Shown: in pieces, positions 1 through 12,050 of the stretch
Layout of the letters: each line of letters begins with the position of its first letter
Numbering within the stretch: the first letter of the stretch is position 1
DNA from: Acridotheres tristis
Lineage: Eukaryota > Chordata > Aves > Passeriformes > Sturnidae
Assembly: GCA_037013685.1 (NCBI GenBank)
Contig: CM072899.1
Span: 4,444,479-4,508,478, forward strand
Length of the DNA: 64,000 bases
Direction: 5' to 3'
Made by a program: the position numbers and the translations under genes
The notes under the pieces: generated by a model
Databases searched by the model: none
Seen by the model: the letters and a program-made list of their open reading frames with translations, nothing else
Told to the model about the DNA's origin: nothing

Positions 1-2389
1 CAAAATATGTATATTTTTTTCTTATGATATAGACTATTGTTCACTGGCAACTCAAGTGATACCACAACATTATCTCTGTGACAGTTTATTTTTTCACTTT
101 TAAATGGGAGTGGCACAAATTCAAGCAGACTTCTACTCCAACAGCTATAGAGAAATGACTTTGTAATGCCTTACAAATTAACTACTCCATAGCCACAAGG
201 CTGAAGGTGAACAGAAAAATTAAACAAAGAAACAATCTTATCCCAGGTAGTTTATGAGGGACTTCACGTAGACACCTAAACCAACAACATGGAATTTTCC
301 CTGTAGAGTGGTTCCTGTTACATTTAGCAAGGTATTATGTGGGAGCACTTTCCTCCAGTGGTGAAAAGTGTCACTTAACTGATTTTCTTGGAGTAATGAC
401 AATTTACATCCTAAGGATCTTCCTCAAAGTGAGAATCTGCCTTCAGTATTTAAAGGCAGGTAAATTTTGAGCTAAAAACAAAGACAGCCATATAGGAACA
501 CTGTAGGAACCATAAATGACAAAGGAAAATTCCCACAGTGTGACTTCAGCATTAACATTTTTTAAAATTAGTTCTTAATGATCATTGATATTTCTGTAAT
601 AAATTAAATACGTTTGGGAGCAGCTGTGGGAATATGTTCTGATGCAGTCTGGGGGTGCAGTTGCCCCAGAGCTGGGGAGGGGATGGATGGGTTTGGCTGG
701 CACGGGGGCAGCGGCTCTGCCTCTGCTCCACAAGGACAGAACATATGGAAATCTGAGCTGCTAAATATCAAAGTCTTTGTCGCTCAAGTGCAAACTGCAA
801 TTTCTGTCAGTGTATAACCTGGCTGGATTTTGAAGGTTTTCACAATAAAAGGCATGTTATGACATAAAGGCTGTCCCCTCACCAACCTTCAAGTCCCTGT
901 TCTGAAGCCTGGGCAGAGCAGACCTGTTCAAAAGGAGCAGCACGATTGCACTACTTGCAAATATTTCTCACAGGAGCATACAAAAATAGTAATTTCAAGT
1001 GACACTTGTTAAGCACGGTATTTCTCACAAAGAGGAAAACCTTTTTTCAAAGGCATTCTGAACAAAAATAGGAAGAGACGTGGATAGCACAGAATGCACT
1101 TACACTACACATACCTTTTGGTGGGTGTGCACTCTGAACATGTCTCTTCTTATTCAAAGAGCTGCGATTTTTCACATTACATTAGTCAGCTAAGAAATTG
1201 AGGGGGAAAAGAATAATTTTCATGTGGGAGCCAAAACGAAATAATTTAATACTTAAATGAAAACAGAAAAAAAAAAAAAAGCTTCTTCTGGATTTATTAA
1301 AATATTTTACCATAGAAAGGTTTGATTTGGACATGAGATTCTTTAAAAATATTAACAAGAAAGTAAGCTAAATTTGACCTTGAAAAAACATGCAATTTTT
1401 AAAATGAAATACTCAAGAAATAATTTTTGTATGTCAAAAACTAAGATGTTATTAAAATGGCCAAAAACCATGTAGCAATTTTGACCCAGATGTGCATTAA
1501 GATTTAACAGCTCTGTTACAGCTTAGTATTTTTTCCAAAATCAGTCTGACCTGCCTTTAGTACTGGTGGGATTCTGAGAAACCATCATGTTATCATAATT
1601 TTTGAGCTGATTTCACAAACTGATGCCAGCCTAGAAAATATCTTGGGTTTTATTTCCATATAATAAGTATTCAAAAATGTGGTTGTTCCTCTTCTTTTCT
1701 TATGAGAAGCCAGGGGCAGAGACATAGTTTTTGTGTGCACAGGGAAATTGTGCAAAAGCATAGAGGTTTTAAAAAATTAGTCTGATAAAAAAATATTTAT
1801 GCATAGCTACAAGGGTTAGTGTGTAATATTAACTATTTTTGTCTGCTCCCTTCTCTTGATTATCAGTACTACTGAAAAAAAGACTTCAAACACAAAAAGA
1901 ACAATTTGGAGATAAAGTCCTGGTCTCCCTTCATTTACTGTCCCCACATCAGACAGATCCATAATCTGTGGGATACGAATTTTAGATTAAAATAATCCTG
2001 CAGAAATCTATAGCTCCTCTTTTTTCAAGTGCCTCATGCTTTTTCATGCCATTTTTCCACCTCAAGTATGTGTGTCTGCTTTTTTCCAAAATGCTATTTA
2101 CTCGTGATTGCTATTTGGTCCATTTTAATGATGTTTTTAGAATATGTCTCACTAGATCCTGCCAAAAATTTCACTGCTCCATTAAATTCTCTTCCAAATA
2201 TTTCAAGATTTTAGTTTTACTTTTATTATTATTTTTTCTATTAAACATAAATCCCACAGTAAAATAGGAGAAAAAAAATAGAAAAAAATACCAACAAGAA
2301 AGGTATATGGAGAACGTGTTACCATGATATTGTCAGACATTTATAAACTTCTTCCAATGAACTTTGAATTACCCTGATCCTTTCATATT
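1..2389. other. AT-rich non-coding sequence, no gene seen
   Basis: No reading frame here has protein-like composition together with splice sites, and I see no repeat family. Short A-runs occur, for example near 1268. A somewhat more GC-rich patch lies at about 620-740. This is most likely intergenic or intronic. Confidence 0.6.
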
Positions 2390-2880
2390 TTCCAGTTAAC
2401 ATACATACATCTGCTCTGCCATGTAATCAACTGATTGTTACACAAGCATTTGCTGAAGCTATGACAAACCCAGATTTATGAGGTCAAACAGTTCAAACTT
2501 AATCCATTCAATAGCTGCAATTTATCGTCTGATGATAATTGTATACACAAACATTGTAATGATTTAGATGACATAGTGTAAAGATGAAATCCGTTTATTT
2601 TAAAAGGGTTTCTAACCCCTAAAACACGTTGCCATGAACACCTTTCTAGGTCCGCTTTTAACAACATCGTTATTATTGTTTTATTGATCAGGATTTTATT
2701 ACTGATTTGACACTTATATTTCACACTAATCGAAAAAGGTGTAATTTTTCTGCACATATAAGACCGTAATTAATTATATCATTATTGTGTTTTCAATTCC
2801 TTCCATTTAAAGGGGCCCAGAAAAGAGCGTTTAATTTATCATACATGTATTATAAGGAATATGTAAACCTCTTAAACAGA
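2390..2880. promoter_or_regulatory. candidate conserved non-coding element (enhancer-like)
   Basis: The block is dense in homeodomain, POU or SOX-type core motifs: AATCAACTGATTG (about 2426), GATGATAATTG (about 2530), TTATTGTTTTATTGATCAGG (about 2673) and TAATTAATTATATCATTATTG (about 2768). It lacks simple repeats and keeps scattered CpGs (tatcgtc, atccgtt, cacgttg, ggtccgc, atcgtta, aatcgaa, gaccgta), which otherwise tend to decay in AT-rich non-coding DNA. That texture is typical of deeply conserved vertebrate developmental enhancers. It is an inference from texture only, since no alignment was possible. Confidence 0.27.
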
Positions 2881-4544
2881 CAGAGAGCATGATCCTTTTG
2901 GAGATGATGGGATATGACACAGGCACTATATTTATAGAGTCTTACCTCTATAGTGACCTGATTTTAGAGTGACAACTATTGCAGGATGGGAGAGTAAATT
3001 AACAGCTTCGAAAGCTTGAGTATCTAAAACAATTACTATTCATTATTTTTATAACACTTATTAGCATTCCCTAATGCTTTCAACAGATAAGGAAACAACC
3101 TGCAAGAATTATATGGCAGACGAGTGGTGTTATGTATATTATATCATATGTGTAATTTTATATATGCATTTATGTATTTTCAGTTCACAGATTTAGGAAA
3201 CAATTGCTACAAACGGGCAGCAGCTGTATTCATCTATTTCTTCTAAACATAAAACATGCTAGTGACTGTAAATTTCAGAGAAACTCTAAAACAAGTAGCT
3301 AAATGTGAAATTTAAATTGATCTTTGGTTTACTGCCATTGATTTTGTCAATTTTCTAAATGTAACAGTGTTCACCACTGGGAACAGAAACCTGTATATAT
3401 ATCAGCAAAATTTATGCTTTCAACCAGCATAAACTTCACAGGAGGAACGACAGTCCTTGCTGCATAAAATAAAATGCTTGTGAAGTGAAGGATTTTCTTC
3501 TCTAATTAGATACTGTATATTTTTTCAACATCATGTTAGTAAATTTGTCACATAAATTTAAATGCTATTAGCAATGTTGCCTGCCCATATTCAATTCAGT
3601 TTCCTTACTACAGATTTCCACAAGTAATTTGTGATAATGGTACTAACCCATATGATTAATTCACATGTACAAAAACCATTATGGGTACTCATAGAAAAAT
3701 ACCTCTAAAGCGTTTCATAAAAATGTCAACATAAACATAGCCTATACTAGCTGATACTTGCACAACTCTAATATACTTGTTTTCACAACTAAAATACAGT
3801 AGATTTGTGTTATATACTGTGGTATCCCCTTACACCATGAATCCCCAAAAACTATTCCAGTGTTCAAATTCCACTTGCAAGGGGTGGGGGGATTGTTAAA
3901 ACTGATGTAAGAGAAGATACCCCACATTTTTCAGGCTGCTTCTCTGAGTGACAAGAGTGGGATTTTGCTCCCTGGTGAAGCTGAAATGCTGTTTCAGTTA
4001 GCATTAGGAACCCACCCTCACCCAACCCAGCCTGATCACTTGGGGAGAACATCACAACTGTCACAGAATGGGATCCCCAGTGCATTTATTTCCTCAGGAT
4101 TCAAACCCAACCTCTTGCAAACTTGCGTCACAGACATCAAGTATGTGCTGTGGGAAGCAAGCATACAACCTGCTTTAAAACACTAAGTGAAATAAAATCA
4201 ATGGCTGAGCTCATTTTGTGCTAATAGTCTTCAAATGCCTTCATTGTTTCACTGTTCTTAAGCAACACTCAAGACAGGCACATGCATAAGGCTTTGTATT
4301 ATCACCTCAGAAAAGGAACTTTTTTTTTGCTGGTATAATGTCTGATAAGGTATTAGTACACAAAAACATTTGCCTTAAAAGATAACATCACTTATCTTAG
4401 TATTATAATTCACTGGGTGGTGAAAAGATCCCCCTCATATTAATCTATCTGCTACATAAACACGTGCAGTCAGTTCACAGAAAGCACATTTGTTTCCTTG
4501 AAAAGCGATTTTTAAATAGCATTATGAGCCTTACTTTAAGAGCA
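2881..4544. other. AT-rich non-coding sequence
   Basis: Mostly A/T, with short TATATA-like patches around 3130-3180. I saw no exon-like segment, no recognisable repeat family and no RNA gene. Confidence 0.55.
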
Positions 4545-5010
4545 TTGTGAGCCAACCTGCAAAAGGAGCGAGCAGTGCACCAGCCACAATTCCTGCTGTC
4601 CACAGGCACGACAGCTGGGCCCCAAGGATGGGGCAGTGCCAGGGACACTGCTCATCACTGCTGCACCTCCAAACTGCTCCAGGGACACTGACCCACCACC
4701 TCACCTGGGGAGCCAGCAGGGCTCCCCTCTGGAGCCTCATTTGGAGGAACACCATCTCCTCCTAAGGATGGATTCCCTAAAATGTGAGACAAGGTGAAGG
4801 GATGCTGGAGCTGCCTCCCTGCACTGGAGATGACACCTGGGAAGAACCTCCAGCTCTGCCCAGGTGTAACGTGTCCCCCATGGCCCTAGACACTCCCTGC
4901 CAGCACACCAAGGATCTGACAAGCTGCAGGGGAGGATGGCTGGGGTGCAGCTCCCCCAGGAAGAGGAGACATTTCCTGGGTGTAGCTCTTTAGCATGGAG
5001 AGGTTTTGCC
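4545..5010. other. local GC-rich segment, function unknown
   Basis: GC content rises sharply over about 460 bp against AT-rich flanks. A 12-bp direct repeat (CCAGGGACACTG) appears twice about 40 bp apart, near 4639 and 4679. Overlapping frames stay open on both strands, as expected by chance in GC-rich sequence with few stop codons. CpG is scarce, so it is not a CpG island. I do not recognise it as a repeat family. Confidence 0.4.
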
Positions 5011-6332
5011 AGTGCCAGCTTGTGCTGTGACTCACTGCTCTGCTCTCCTGCAAACCAAAGCACTGACTCTGTAAAACGATTTGCAAACAAATGCTCACAG
5101 GTAGGATGAGAAATCCAATGCAATTCCAAACTACAATTAGCAAAGAAATACTTTTCTGACTATGCCACAGATTGTGCTTGACCTGTCCTTGTGGCATTCT
5201 CCCAGGAGCACAAGTGGAAATTGTTGGGTCCATCAAGGTTAGGTCAGCTCTTGGTATCTGCAGAGGCAAAACTGGCTCTTCACAGCACCCAGCTTTCTGC
5301 ATCAGGCAGAAAGGGACTGGGATTTCTACGTTATAATGCTTAAATTGCTGCTTCTATCACCTGTAAGTATTTGAGTCCATTACTGGATGCAACTCGCAGA
5401 TGTTCCCATTTTTGGTGCTTTTCTCACCTCTGGCCATGCAAGGGCAAACGTCAGAGCTCCCTCCTGCCCAGCCTTTGGGCGAGAGTTTCTTTGAAAACAG
5501 ATTTTATTTTTTTTAAAATTGCTTTCAAAATTCACAAAGTAGGAACTGCCTTAAGGTGCAACTGGGTACAAAATGTTCCTGTGGTCCTTTGAAAGGACAG
5601 GGAAGAGTCCCCCAGATAAAGACGTTTGTGCTTGGACAGATGAACAGACAACACCATTATCTCTGACTCCTCCTGGGTGGGCCATGCCACCTCCCCTGCT
5701 CTACTGGATACACACATTTCCCTGGAACACAAACCCAACCACTCCTGTTCTACAGGGCAGCTGCAAGAGCCTGTCTGGCTGGAGGTCTGTGTTTCAGAAG
5801 GGACGGTTACAACGCAGCCAGAAGATAAACAAGCTCTAATATCTTGTTTTTTGCTACTGAACTCCTGTTATCAGCAGTGACTGACATTTGGTGGGAGCTC
5901 TCGTTTTCGTACACTCAAGTGCTATTGTGCATTTTCTGATAAGAAACCTCAGTAACAGAAGTGTACATCTGAGAGTGACAGAAAAACCTCCTTCTTTCAG
6001 TCTGACTGCATTCCCACTTCCACCAGTGCTACAGCAGCTTAGGAGTTCCTTCCAGTTTGCACTGGAAAATGGGAGGACCAGAGTCACACAGTATCTAAAA
6101 AAAAAGTCAGTTGAAAAATCTGGAAGAAGCATTAGAGATAAAGTTTTCATTTTGCCAAAGCAAAATGAATTTTTTTACTTATTTTCTACAGATAAATGTA
6201 TCTATTTGGATACAATCTCTTCTCACCTGCTCTGCAGCACACGTGGTCACCTTTGGCTTCCAAAGCACCACATTCATCCTAACAGCAAAGTTCTGTTTTT
6301 CCAGTTTTGAATATATATAACAAATCTCTCCA
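5011..6332. other. non-coding sequence, no gene seen
   Basis: Mixed-composition unique sequence. The frames of 70-140 codons here overlap on both strands, and none shows a protein family signature or a matched acceptor and donor pair. Confidence 0.5.
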
Positions 6333-6420
6333 CTCTAAGTAAGAGTAAGGCCATGGGACCATGGTCCTGGTTTCTGCAGCAACCGAACCAAGGTTGGACT
6401 CAAATCTTCAGTGGAAAGTG
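6333..6420 (+). repeat. left arm of an 88-bp inverted repeat pair
   Basis: This segment starts ctctaagtaagagtaagg and ends cagtggaaagtg. It matches the reverse complement of 7909-7996 without gaps, with about 80 of 88 positions identical by eye. Similarity stops abruptly on the inner side after gtggaaagtg. It fades on the outer side after a few more shared bases (atctct). The central part is itself partly palindromic (ggtttctgcagcaaccgaacc). No third copy was seen in the window. It could be the terminal repeat of a non-autonomous DNA transposon, a fold-back element, or one of two copies of a short dispersed repeat. Confidence 0.85.
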
Positions 6421-7908
6421 CCTGCATCCTTTGTGTTTTCTTTTATTTCATCCTCCAACATCTTCAGGAACTTGTTTCATAACGTTTTTCTATCTAAGTA
6501 CTGTCTCACTACCCAGATCCCACATTGCTGTGGGTATTTTTACCTCTCCTACAGTAGAAAGTGTAGGGTCTTAAGAAGAGCGTCAGCCATCTACCACCAA
6601 AGTTCAGCCCAGAAAATGCCACAAGGCATCCTGGAGCTTCAGCAGCCTGAAGAAAAGCAGTAAAGAGGTTTTCTGTCTGCCAGCTTTCTTTGCCGAGGCA
6701 CTGGTGAAGGTCTCACCCCCGGGTGCAGGGTCTGTTCAGGAGCAGTAGGTGCTGTAGTGAGAGCCCTGACAGTGGGCAGGGATGCAGAGCTACCCTGAGC
6801 TACCAAGGGATGTTCTGTCTGCGGACACACAGCCAGAAGCTCCTGGTCCCTGTGCTGCAGCTTTGCCTGGCTGCTCTCACCAGTCAGGCCAGAATGGATG
6901 AAGGATTTGAGGTGGCAGCAGGGCTGAGTCATTCCCAATACATGCTAGGGCAGGCAGGGTGCTGAGCTGAGCTTTCTGTTGTTCTCAGCTACAAGTCACA
7001 GCTGCTTGGCCCTTTTTTCCATCCTCTTCTCCCTAATGGGTGGTTTGAGGGAGGGAGTTTGAGATGTGCTTACCTGGAACTCATGTCATCAGAAGAGAAA
7101 ATGCCAATTACTTATGTTTTAAAACAGGCTGAAAGAACATGCTTTCCCTGTTTTTGCTTTATTCCTTTTCATTGCTCATTGTCTGGTGGTACTGGCTGAG
7201 ACCATCACTGATTCATCAAACATTCAAGGCTTGCTTGTGTTTGGTAGGAATTTGGAGATGGAATGAGATGCTACCTGGTGACAAAGGGAACGTACACCCT
7301 GCCACGTCCCAGGCACAGGGCACGTGGCTCCCTCCCCACAGCAGGAATTGGAAAAGCACCAGGTGGAGTTTAACAAATGTTACCATTTTACTAGAAAGTC
7401 CCATATGCTCTGCACAGAGATTCCCCATGTCAGTGAGGATTCCAGCCCTCAGTGCAGCAAACAGGAATGGAAGAGAGCCCACAGTGTCACAGCTCTCCAC
7501 AGTGAGGTGACCTTCCCTTGTGGGAAGAGACCAAAACACCTCGGAGCTACTTTACAAAACACACAAGTGACCGTGTCATTTGCCACAGGTGAGTAAACAA
7601 GGAGAATTTAGAAACACCCAACAATTCACCTCAAAGCTTTGCTCTGATGAGAGAAGAATCCTTCACTCACATGTGCCTGGGGAACAGAGAACACAACTGA
7701 GCTCCTTGGCTCATACTCTGTGGAAACTCTTTGGACTTCAAACATTTCAGCCATCAGAAGTGGGTGCCTCTGAGATAAATCTAGTTCCCTTTTCATTTTG
7801 TTTCATCTTTTGAAGCACATTTGAATAGTTCAATTTTACAGCAGCTAGGAAGGACTGCTAGGACAGAGGCATGTTTACTACCTCCATGTCTTTATGTATT
7901 TTACTTTC
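6421..7908. other. interior between the two inverted-repeat arms
   Basis: About 1.49 kb separate the arms. I found no transposase-like protein in any frame. There is an acceptor-like site (ctccccacag, about 7341) and a strong donor-like site (CACAG|gtgagt, about 7588) enclosing an open frame of about 82 codons, but the peptide is not recognisable. If the arms bound a mobile element, this interior is non-autonomous or badly decayed. Confidence 0.35.
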
Positions 7909-7996
7909 CACTTTCCACTGAAGATTTGATTCCTACCTTGGTTCTGCTGCTGCAGAAACCAACACCCTGGTCCCATGGCCTTAATCTTACTTAGAG
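7909..7996 (-). repeat. right arm of an 88-bp inverted repeat pair
   Basis: Reverse complement of the left arm at 6333-6420, about 91% identical and ungapped by eye. The outer end reads cttacttagagagat. Three-base differences cluster where one arm has atggtcc and the other agggtgt. About 9% divergence suggests an event old in absolute terms but younger than the degraded CR1 copy at 17.7 kb. Confidence 0.85.
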
Positions 7997-9241
7997 AGAT
8001 GTATTTTAGAGGTAAGGAGAATTTTAGGAAGGAATTCGTCCAACTATATGAAAGAAAGACTTATGGGCTTTTCAGACGCTGTGTTTGGGTTATTAAAATA
8101 TGCTTTGTTATCTCCACATATGGTAGAAGATTTATAAATTATTCTTATGGAAATGATACCTTGTATTAATGACTGAAGAGCCCTAAAATAAGAGGACACT
8201 TTGATTGCTGATTTCTCACACACAACACACATACATACAGACACATGGACTAGGGGTGTCTTTCCCAAACACTTTTACAATATTTCTATATCACAGTGAC
8301 TATTTGATACTTGCATTGTCTCTTCTAGGTATTCTAGCCTTCAAGGAAAAAATAGAAAGTAAAATGTTTTGGAGAAAGAAAGTATTTCAGTATCTATAAC
8401 AGATTCTGAAGAATTTATCCTGCCAAAAATCAGGTATGATATTTTGAACATAAAAACATGATAGCGGATTTTTAACGCCTAGATTTTTTTTTCTTAAAGT
8501 AACAGGATTAAATTACTTTGTAGCACAAAAAGTTATTAGTTAAAAAGTGCTCATAAAATGACTGATATGGATGTTTTTTCACCAGTTTTCAACAGGACAT
8601 TAGTAAAGCCAAACTTATTTTTCCAGAAACTTGCAGAGCAAGAGTAAATTTACACAATAAGTTATTCTCAATGCACTATGGAGTGCCTCACCACCGGACA
8701 GGGCTGGCAGATGCATGTGTACATTGGATGATTTAGAGAGATAAAAGAACATGTTTGGAGGTTTGGTTTGAGGCATACTTTCCACAGGAAGAGATTTCTG
8801 ATACCCATTATTTGTTTTGCTCTTGCCAAGTTAGAGAAGTTTCAAGCACAATAACAACTGTTTAATCTGTTAAAACATTTACTTAATATTAGCAATACAG
8901 AGTGCTACTGAAGGCTGATTCTAATGCAGAAATACTATGATATTTCCTATAAAACTTATATAAGTTTCATTAGGCTCTTTAGACAAAAATAGGTCTTTAA
9001 GAAAGTTATTTAGCTAATCATCTCTGCATCAGGATCACTGATGTAGAATTTTATTTATATCCAATATACATCAGGACCAGAGCAGGTTGGGTCTTAGTTG
9101 AATCCTGTGGCTTTGCATAGCAAAACTGGCCACTGAAACCATGCATGGACAGTCCAGTATCCAATAGCATCAACCTAATGGTATCTGTCACAGCCTTTCC
9201 TGTCATGACATATAAGGATTCACTGAGCAACCTCAAATTAC

Positions 9242-9292
9242 AGGATGGTGGGGTTGTTTTTGTGGTTTTGTTTGGTGGTTGGTTGGGTTTTT
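9242..9292 (+). repeat. G/T-rich low-complexity tract
   Basis: The stretch runs ggtggggttgtttttgtgg and on through ttggtggttggttggg, and contains almost only G and T. It resembles the reverse complement of the A/C tract at 21.6 kb in composition and style. This type of low-complexity sequence recurs in bird genomes. Confidence 0.6.
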
Positions 9293-12023
9293 ACTCAGAT
9301 TTTTATCAGCTAGCCACCTTTTTAAGAACTTATCTGTAGATTTTATAGGGTATATTTATCCAAGTTGTTATGGCAATGGTACATTAGAAATCAAAGGAAG
9401 TATTTGTTGGCATGACAAAATTAATTGTTGCCTAGGGTCTGGAACAAACAACAGTAGAGATAACATGCCACTAATATGGCTTGTTTGAAGTGACAGTACT
9501 GTATCAATTAAACTGGGGCTATGGTACACAGCCTGCCTAAGCCATTTAGCTCATGCTCGGGGATGTGAAACTTTACTTTCTGCGTCAGGGAAAAAAGGAC
9601 ACACTTACTGTGCTAACAAGGAGCTGGATTTTACCATTTTCTGTAATACACACTCACCTCCTTGTCCAGTGTTTTGTACTCTTGTTTCCTTCCTCAGCTT
9701 GGAACGGGAACAATATTTCTGTGCCCTACCATAGGAACAGCGTCATGGAAGTCTATTTTTCTTCCAGGTGTATAGTGGACTAAATTAAATTTTGTCTCAA
9801 CTAAAGTTAAGCATAAATCACAGTGTTCTAACATCACAGGAAAGGCTGGAGCTGCAGGATTTCAGGCCATTGGCTAAAGCCCTTTCTTCAGGATTCCTGA
9901 TCATGTCTCCAGTTTGGTAGTGCTTATAATCAAAAATTTGTGGCAGCATCTCCTGACTAAGGGATACAGAACCACTGAAGTTCAGCTCTGCAAAGAGGAA
10001 ACAAAGGCCAGGACAGCCCTCTTTTGGAGGGATTTAGTCGGTGTATTAGCCTTAGCCCAGATCTTTGGGGAGGAATTCATTTCATCTGCAGTATAGGACG
10101 TAAATCTCTCTGTAAGGATCATCACTAGCACCACTCACAGGGGCTGTGGAAGCTTTTAACCCTTTGTGCCCAATGTAGTCAATGCACAAACTCAAGTCCC
10201 AAAACCTGTGAGGTCAATTTTGCTCACCAGGTGAAGCATTCAGGGTCTGGCAGTGTGAGCCACATCTACAGGAAAAAACATTTCAGTCCCATTTTCTGTG
10301 AGTTTTAACCCTTGGTCCTGTGGAGTAAAGCCATATATATGACCCATGTACTTGTTCCAGTGTGTTATCTTAGCTGATACTGACACATATTGACACGAGA
10401 TGAATTTTGATATGAAAACACCTGTTCTCTGTTGCCCAGAGAAAACACCTTTTACTTGAAAAATACCCTTTTATAATTTGCCATACCTGGGTGCAGCCCA
10501 GCCTTGTGAAGGAACGGACTTTTCAAACCATACATTCAAAACCAGAAATCAGCTGTTAGAAAGACCAGCACATATAACATAATATAAAAGATTATGGCCC
10601 ACAGGTGTGGCCAAAAACCAAAACAAAAATAGAGTAGCTGTACAAGATTGTATTCCATCCTGTCCTAGGAAAGTGCATGTTTCACCTTGATTCTGTTGCA
10701 TGCAGCCAATTTTTCCATACAGCTGTACTTACAGCCCAATGTAGTCACTGAATGCAGCTACAATACTTTATAGGAACCTTTAATAAGACATCCTAACTTT
10801 TGTGTCCATCCATCAGGAATGTGCTGCCAGGAGATATCATATTTACAATATAAAAGGGGACGTATTTTAGATTTGTCCCAATTAACCTTGTAATGAGATG
10901 TATTGGAGTGCTTATTAATGACAGTAATGAGATGCAGACAAGACAATGTATAAAACATCATTGGCATATAAATTGAATTCATATACACAGTTACCTTTAT
11001 GCACTGGACATGGAGGGAAATTATGAAGAGGCAATTTTGTAGGGAAAAAAGGCTAATTATAAAAAATTCAATACTTTTCTTAGCTTGTATCCATCAATAT
11101 TAGAAAACCTGTTTACTCACTGACTGAGGAATTGTTTCCACTGCTTTTACCGTACAAGTCACAAAACTAATTTTATGATGGCTCTCTTGGAAGTATTTAC
11201 TACAAACAGCAAATATCCATTATCCTGGAAGTATGTATTCTGTTTAATTTAGTTTGGTACAGAGGCACGATTTAGAAATACATGTCTCTCTTCTGAAAGC
11301 TACTCTAAATATAAGTTTATTTCTCGTTGACACAAGTTTTAATGACCTTATATACAAAGATCCCACAAGTCTAGGTTTTGTAAGGCAGCATAAGAGCCCT
11401 AATTACCTGCCTTAAAATTTACCATTCTCAAGTGATATGAGAAATCCACTTAAAGTATGTAGATCTGCTCATGTGAGTAAACTTATTCACAAACTCAAGC
11501 ATCCTGTTCTACCATATCATATCTCCATTAAAGTTATGGGTAACTCCCATCCAACTTGGAAAAAATCCGAGGTGTGCCATTAACAAAATGGAGACTTCAG
11601 AATGATTCTCATGGCCAGCAATAACAACAAACTGATTACCATGCTGAGCTTCATAATAGCATTTCACTTTCTTTTCATTATTGGAATTATAATAAACAGA
11701 TAAATTACATCCACACATACACAAACAGCTAGGTAAGCATGGCTGAAAAAGTCAGAAAATAATTTTATCAGGGGAGTGATTGGACCTCAAAGGATAACAG
11801 AAATTATGTACAGTAAAAGTAATAGCTCATGCATGACTTATAGTGATCAGGAGAGGCAGGAGGCAACTGAATTAAGCTTCAGATACCTCAGAGTTTTTCA
11901 TATTATTGCAATTGTATCCTGCCGTGTTACTTATTGCTTCTTTAAAATACTAAATGAAGGGAAAGTATTTTTTCCAGTGTTGTTTAAGTCTGAAAGCCAC
12001 CACACCTCCCCAGTAACTTTAAT

Positions 12024-12050
12024 CTTTTTTTTTATTTATTTTTTTTTATT
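12024..12050 (+). repeat. T-rich / ATTT low-complexity run
   Basis: Two T-runs joined by tatttatt. It has no associated element that I can see. Confidence 0.6.

Noticed and set aside
4531..5302. Several overlapping frames up to 138 codons
   Set aside because: GC-rich patch with frames open on both strands, no splice-site pairing and no recognisable motif.
5888..6310. 140-codon + strand frame
   Set aside because: Contains K- and F-runs from low-complexity DNA, has no recognisable domain and runs into the inverted-repeat border.
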